Shown here piece by piece: positions 58,215 to 64,000 of a stretch of 64,000 bases of DNA. The notes beneath the pieces are model-generated. The model did not search any database, had not been told where the DNA came from, and saw only the letters and a list, made by a program, of their open reading frames with translations. The stretch is from Diphasiastrum complanatum (Eukaryota > Streptophyta > Lycopodiopsida > Lycopodiales > Lycopodiaceae): assembly GCA_029204225.1 (NCBI GenBank), contig CM055105.1, positions 9,147,744 through 9,211,743 of the forward strand, in the 5' to 3' direction. A program made the position numbers and the translations under genes. Every line of letters starts with the position of its first letter. The first letter of the stretch is position 1.

Positions 58215-58889
58215 TTACATAAAACATGAGGCTTTATTTGATGATGAGCCTATTCTGAACTCTTCAAGAAGTGTTGGGAAAGGTTGGTGGTGACTAGTAC
58301 TTGCGTAACCAGCTACCGTTGATGGGCATAGCAAATGGTGTCCCATCCATTCCATTGTGTCTAAAGTCACTGCCCCTTGCGATAGGATGTCGGTGATGTG
58401 ATAAGGGCCTTCACCAGTGAACTTCAGCTTTCCTTTGATCGCCTTTGTCTTGTACATGAGGACCAAATCTCCTTTTTGAAGATCTTTCTTGTGAAGACGA
58501 CAATCATGCCAAGCCTTGCAACGTACTTTCTCTACAACAAGAGCATGGACCGCTAACAAGCGTATTTTGCACAACTTATGTAGCGCTTCGTGATGAAGGT
58601 GGAGTGATCTTGTATCATCCTATCATTGCATTGTGGCAATGCAAAGAGATGGAATGAGAAATTCCACCGGCATGACTGCATCTTAGACATACACCAGTTG
58701 GAATGGCATTTGTTCGGTACTGCCTTTGTATGCAGTTCTAAAAGCCCACAGAGCAGCATGTAGCTTGTGCTCCCAATCTGATCTGCATGCTTCCACTGTC
58801 TTTGTCAAAATGCCAAATAGAATCTTATTAGAAGATTCGGCTTGGCCATTGCCTCTTGGGTAGTAAGGCATGCTAAAACGATGGATCAC
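58215..58889 (-). pseudogene. gypsy H integrase C-terminal half
   Basis: Minus strand: RFSMPYYPRGNGQAESSNKILFG (the catalytic Glu region), RSDWEHKLHAALWAFRTAYKG, MPFQLVYV; stops and a frame change; then KIRLLAVHALVVEKVRCKAWHD, GDLVLMYKTKAIKGKLKF and GEGPYHITDIL. The N-terminal half of the integrase is missing. It is followed by the polypurine tract and LTR in correct order. Confidence 0.85.
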
Positions 58890-59918
58890 AAAGAACTCTT
58901 CTAATAAGTGAATAGGAAAATCTTACTTATACTCGCTTGGTTGGGTCAATACTGCTCCTATAGCATACTTTGATGTGCGTCACTATGCAAATGAAACTCA
59001 ATTGTCCAATTGGGAGGCCATAAGATTGGTGCAGATATAAGTGCTTCCTTCAGCTTTTGGAATGCCTGTAGGGCTTCCTGCATCCAATGTGGATCAATTG
59101 TCTGCTTGTAGATAGGACGTGCCAAATCCGCAAAGAATAGAATGAAGATTCGGTAATAATTGGCATGTTTCATAAATACATAAACTTTACGAATTGTTCC
59201 AAGGGGTGGAAGATCCATGATAATACGTATCTTAGACAGATCAATGGTGCCTAGATACAATATGGCCTAGGATAAGACCATGTGTGACCCAAAATTGGCA
59301 TTTTTTTTTTGGGTCCAATGATATTTGAAATATGTGGCATTGTATAAGCACTTTCTCTAGTTGAGATAAGTATTCATCATTAAATCCGTGCACGCAAAGA
59401 TCATCGAGGAAGATCTCTAGGAACTTCTTTAAATAGTCCTTCAAAGACTTTTGCATGATGCCCTGGAAAGAGCTAGGGGCATTATAAAGACCGATTGGCA
59501 TGACCTTGTAGGCATATGTACCCCATCCAGTGGCAAACGTAGTCTTGTGTTGATCCTTCGGTGCAATCTTCACTTGGTTGCAGCCACTGAAGCCATCCAA
59601 AAAATTGTAGGCTTCTGCTCCCGCTACTCGATCTAGGACGTTTTTTGTGAACTTGAAGGGAAAGTGGTCCTTCCGTGTCACAACTTTAAGTACCTTCATA
59701 TTAATACAAATCCGCATTTTGCCATTCTTCTTGGGAACAATGACTATGGGTGACACCCATTTTGTGTGCTCGATTTCATAGATCATGAAATCGGCATCGA
59801 GCAACTTCTGCAACTCTTGCTTGATCAGCTCGGTGTAGTTCAGGTTGCAATGGTAATATCGGTGTACAGTTTTTTTAGTCTGATGTATGCCATTGAGCTC
59901 TTGCCTTAGATTTTTCAA
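58890..59918 (-). pseudogene. gypsy H reverse transcriptase and start of RNase H
   Basis: Open from 59918 to 59241: ELIKQELQKLLDADFMIYEI, WVSPIVIVPKKNGKMRICIN, FLDGFSGCNQVKIAPKDQHK, VMPIGLYNAPSSFQ and the catalytic EIFLDDLCVHG. A frame change follows, then IDPHWMQEALQAFQKLKEAL (RNase H start). RNase H is cut short and joined to the integrase half, an internal deletion of several hundred codons. Its 5' end is cut at about 59920 by copia C. Confidence 0.85.
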
Positions 59919-60013
59919 TTAATATGTTCATTGATCAATTTTGTGCAATCACAACATCTCATTAAGATCCTGTAAGGTGTGTGGTGAAGTTCACACGTGC
60001 TAAAAACTTCACA

Positions 60014-60025
60014 TGGTATCAGAGC
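60014..60025 (+). promoter_or_regulatory. primer binding site of copia C with LTR stump
   Basis: TGGTATCAGAGC follows ...CACACGTGCTAAAAACTTCACA, the last ~90 bp of an LTR. The rest of this LTR is absent. Confidence 0.75.
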
Positions 60026-60785
60026 TTCATGCTTTGTAGAGGTGAGGGTGTATACATCAGAACATAAGTGCTTTTGCTTGCAGGGACTCAGATTTGGGAG
60101 AGGAATCCAAACTTGCTGACAAACAAGCCATCTGTGGACCATAAGTGGATCAAATCAAGCTTGATCGGCTCCAACTGAGCCCTGTATAGATAGAGAGCTC
60201 ACACGTGTGAAATTAGCCCTCTTTGTTTGAGTGCTACTTCTCAAGGAATGATCCAAATTTGATGTTCTATAGCTTGTTGGATAGGTATTAAAGAGTAGAT
60301 TGTGCTGTTTAAGTTTTTAAATAATTTGATTTGTTATTAGAAGAGATTTAGGCATCAAAGAGACAGGGAGAGTACTCATCTTGTGTGATATGCCAAAGTG
60401 AGCACACATCAGTTCTTTTCACCAATTTTTTCAATTTTCATTATCAATCAAGTAGAATTGGATAAAAGTGAGTTTTGTGAGGTCTTAGACTTTTCACTGC
60501 ACACAAATTATTGTGTCTGAATTGAAAGTAAGTTCCTAGAGAGTTTATCAGTTCTTTGAAACTCATGGGAGAGATAGACTTCATACTTGCATGTGCTTCA
60601 TTTCTATGATTGAAGCAAGATCCAAATTCAAGATAGATTGATTTTCCAGTTGTGAGTTGGATCTCACATTCTATTGCTAGATTTCATAGGTTGGATCAAC
60701 ATTATAAGTGTTAGATCCTAGATTGAGATAGCAAGCAAGATTTTTGACTCCATCTTTGTCATTACTAGAATTTCTCATAGTGAAT

Positions 60786-61440
60786 ATGTCTTCATCTGGT
60801 TCACATTTCTTGGAGCATAGTGAGAGATTAACATCTTCCAATTATGCAATGTGGAAGATTAGAATGAAATCATTATTGATTCTTCAGGATGTAATGGACA
60901 TTGTGAGTGGAGCTGAAGAAGAACCTGCAACACCTAATGAATTTGCAACATTCAATAAAAGAACCATAATTTCCCTTCATTTTATAGAAATGAATGTCAC
61001 AAATGAAGTGTTAAGAGAGATCAGTACATGCACCACTGCCAAGGAGGCTTGGGACACTCTCAAAACAATCTATGAAATTAAGAATACTTCTAGATTGCTT
61101 ACACTTAGAAACCAAATCTTTCTAAGTTATCAGAGAGTAGATGAGAGTGCTTCATCTTATGTAATGAGAGTAAAGGATCTTCATCAAGAGTTAGCTGGTA
61201 TTGGAGATGCTCTTAAGAACACTGAACTTGTTCAAGTAGTCCTTAATGGACTTAGAGATGAGTATGACAATATTGTGCAGACTTATGTTGTCAGGGATGA
61301 ACTTCCATCCTTGGAGGGGTGTTCTCATTGTTGAAGAAAGCAGACAAGAGAACAAGATGCTGAGGATCAATAGACTTTCATTGAAGGATGGTGGAGATGA
61401 CAAAGCACTCTTCACCAAGGACAAGTCAAGAGGCAAGGGT
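60786..61440 (+). pseudogene. copia C gag, interrupted by copia D
   Basis: Starts at ATG 60786 (MSSSGSHFLEHSERLTSSNYAMWKIRMKS) and contains DVMDIVSGAEEEPA, AKEAWDTLKTIYEIKNTSRLL and LVQVVLNGLRDEYDN. A deletion of a few residues at 61316 shifts the frame between LPSLEG and VLIVEESRQENKML. It is cut at 61440 (KDKSRGKG), exactly where copia D's LTR ends, so D inserted into C. It is closely similar to copia B gag. Confidence 0.85.
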
Positions 61441-62302
61441 TGATATATTTTACAGTTTTTAGGATAATAATGATTATACTTTACAATCATAGAGAGTTAT
61501 TGGTTGCTTAATCAATGGATCTATCAAGTTCTACACATTAGATCTTGATCTAGATTCATTACACTTGGATTTAAGCAAGAGCAGTGGATCAACATATCAT
61601 AAATTAGTGAGAGCGGCCTCACACGTGTGGAAAACTGTCCACAGTACGGCCTGCACTTGAAACAACAAGTACAATAATCCTAGATGGCAATCATTCATAG
61701 AAATCACAAGACAAATGACTAGAAACCTCACAAAAGTGTAGAATGCAAAAGTCTCATCAATCTTCTTAGCAAAATGATGATCCTTTTATGGATCAAGTAC
61801 ATTCACAAGTCTGGTATAGTCCAGCAGGTCTTCACATGTGTGAAGAGTGCCACATCACTCAGAGATATCCATTTGATCCATCCTTGAACCTTATTCAAAG
61901 TTGACCTTCTAGAATATGGCTAAAATCCAAAAAGCTAGTCTCCTAGAATATAGGAATATTCCCTACAAAATAGGATCTTAGAAAAATGGTCAACTTTTAT
62001 CTTCTAGTACTCTATACACACGTGTGAACATCCACTTGCCATGTGGGAGCATTTACTCATGCACATGCAAGGAAAAGCTAATTTCTAGGTGACTAGTCAA
62101 CTTGACTAAAAACTAGTCATATCATGTTCACACTAACTAGATTGATACAAAATCAATTTAGATATATACAAGTATGAAAAGTACATCCTTTCACATGTGG
62201 GAACAGGCTCCACATGTGTGAAATCAGATCATCAACATTATTCTAATGTTTGATCAATATTTACAATAACCAATGTCAAGTGAGAAGTCATAATTTTCAA
62301 CA
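61441..62302 (-). mobile_element. 3' LTR of copia D
   Basis: 862 bp on the minus strand, TGTTGAAAATTATG to ...AAATATATCA, preceded by the purine tract GTGAGGAGGAG (62303-62313). It contains the paired CACATGTGTG/CACATGTGGG block (62191-62222) and CACACGTGTG near 62019 and 61621. It is the best-defined LTR of this family. Confidence 0.85.
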
Positions 62303-62379
62303 CTCCTCCTCACTTCTAACTTGGCAAATCTAATGTACTTCTATCTACAATTCCAAGAGCATATCTTAACTTGAAAAAT

Positions 62380-63800
62380 GGATCTTTGGACAATGGCTTG
62401 GTTAAGATATCAGCTATGCATTCGATGATGGTACATGATGTAGTTGCACCTCCTTGGATTGTACCTTCTCCATCACAAAGTGATGAGCTATCTCGATATG
62501 CTTTGTTCTAGCATGGAAGATAGGATTTGAAGCAATTTGTTGAGAAGCTTGATTATCACAAAATATGTAAGGGATCTCCTCGGCCTCTAGCACATGTAGC
62601 TCCATCAAGAGTCTTCTTAGCCATAGGAGCTCTTTGGTTGTTGAAGTCAATGCCTTGTACTCGGCTTCACAAGAAGATAGTGAGATTGTATCTTTTTTGG
62701 AAAGCCAAGATATTACTCCTCTACAAAGAAATGTTGCAAATGCACTAATGGACTTCCTATCCATCTTGTCACCTACAAAATCTGAATCCGAGTAGGCTCT
62801 CAAGTGCAAGTTAGATCCTTCATAAAGTATGCCAAAAAATCTAGTACTAGAAACATATCTAAGTACTCTCTTGGCACTTTTCCAATGATGAACTAAAGGA
62901 GCTTGCATACTTTGACTCAACTTACTTACACAAAAACTTAAGTCAGGTCTAGTGATGGTCAAATAGATTAGAGAGCCTATAAGCTTTCTAAAGACGGTGA
63001 TGTCCTCAAAGGATGCTTCATTACCTTCATTAGTTGCTTTCACAACGTGCTCCATAGGAGTGTCAATCCCCTTACAATCTTTCATACCAAATCTTTCAAG
63101 AATGGAAGTAGCATACTTAGATTGACTTATGAAAGTACAATTGCTACTTCTAGACACTTCTATCCCAAGTATAAACTTTAGGAAGCCTAGATCTACCATC
63201 TTGAACTCACTAGATAAATCAACTTTTACTTTGCTTATACCTTCATCATCATTTCCTATCAAAATAATGTCATCAACATAAAGTACCAAAATGATGATCA
63301 TTCCTTCATTACATTTGAAATATAAAGAAGGTTCATAAGCACTTAGTACAAAGTCAAGTGAATAGAGAAAATCATGCAACCTAGAGTACCAAGCTCTAGG
63401 TGCTTGCTTCAAGCCATATAGGCTCTTCCTTAAGTAGCACACCTTTTGCTCCTCACCAACCTTGATGAAGCCCTAGGGTTGCATCATGTAGATTTCCTCT
63501 TCTAAGAAGCCATTCAAGAAGGCATTTGTCACATCCATTTGGTAGAGATCCCACTTGAACAAAGTAGCAATGCAAATGATTAATCTAATAGTTACAAGCT
63601 TAGCTATAGGTGCAAATGTTTCTTCATAATCCAATCCTTTTATTTGAAGAAATCCCTTAGCAACAAGCCTAGATTTGTACTTACTAATAAATCCATCTTG
63701 ATTGTACTTTATTCTATAAATCCACTTACATGCAAGTGGTTTCTTCCCTCTTGGAAGATTTACAAGATTTCAAGTATGATTTTCTTCTAATGCATCATAC
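62380..63800 (-). pseudogene. copia D reverse transcriptase and RNase H
   Basis: Upstream RT residues (TNAFLNGFLEEEIYMMQP) are followed by a TAG in place of a Gln codon near 63473, then a 342-residue open frame: LYGLKQAPRAWYSRL, the intact catalytic LYVDDIILIGN, ISQSKYATSILERFGM, TRPDLSFCVSKLS, AYSDSDFVGD, LSSCEAEYKALTST, IFCDNQASQQI and RTKHIEIAHHFVMEK. A one-base slip after HHVPSSNA puts the last motif (IADILTKPLS) in another frame. It is the most complete copia RT in the window. Its 5' half continues beyond the window edge. Confidence 0.85.
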
Positions 63801-64000
63801 TCTACTTGCATGATTTGTGTGACTTTGCAAGGCCACATGCCTCACACATCTTTCCACACTTCTTGAAGGCTCTTGGTAGGCCGAGAGCTAGTTCCTTGCT
63901 TGCCATTGACTCCATAGATTGAAGATTAGGATGTCCATAGCTCCACTTGAGACAGCTCCTCCCTAGCCAAGTTCACACTTTCACTTGCAACATTAGCATC

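Overview
This is nuclear DNA of a land plant. The evidence is one multi-exon MDR/P-glycoprotein-type ABCB transporter gene with clean GT-AG introns, set among Ty1/copia and Ty3/gypsy LTR retrotransposon remnants with plant-type primer binding sites (TGGTATCAGAGC, and TGGCGCCGTTGTCGGGGA). The AT-rich base composition, nested and broken retroelements and many microsatellites suggest a large, repeat-rich genome. A fern or other non-angiosperm is my guess only; the sequence does not settle it.

Layout. 1-3 kb: two convergent uncharacterised, probably transposon-derived coding regions. 3-8 kb: gypsy integrase scraps, an undescribed broken ORF, a 25-bp minisatellite, a copia-type LTR and a long foldback. 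8-21 kb: LTR/PBS remnants and three decayed copia elements (A at 9.7-11.4 kb, B at 12.6-16.9 kb, F at 17.9-21.2 kb) with a gypsy fragment between B and F. 21-24 kb: a gypsy LTR and a decayed reverse transcriptase. 24.4-37.8 kb (minus strand): the ABCB gene, which I resolved into 12 exons. Its introns carry GA microsatellites, tandem duplications and a GC-rich element with terminal inverted repeats. 38-42.5 kb: palindrome-rich intergenic DNA, then a gypsy LTR, PBS and an untranslated region built of ~170-bp repeats. 42.9-51.6 kb: three copia fragments (J plus, K minus, L plus) joined tail-to-tail and head-to-head. 52.5-56.3 kb: gypsy element N with LTR, gag, protease and RT. 57.4-59.9 kb: gypsy element H on the minus strand with its 3' LTR. 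60-64 kb: copia C gag, cut by copia D, whose 3' LTR and RT/RNase H occupy the end.

The only host gene I can support is the ABCB transporter. Its exon phases join consistently apart from exon 9, which carries one extra base that creates an in-frame TAG at codon 866. It is therefore either a recent pseudogene or a base-call error. All other coding regions are retroelement or unknown ORFs with stops and frameshifts; none looks able to move by itself. The most unusual features are repeat structures: the 170-bp CGAAGGTT repeat behind a gypsy PBS, LTR promoters with paired CACGTGTG palindromes and a CCAAT minisatellite, a 92-bp-arm foldback, repeated CTCGAG palindromes, and several copia elements that all lose the polymerase from inside the integrase.
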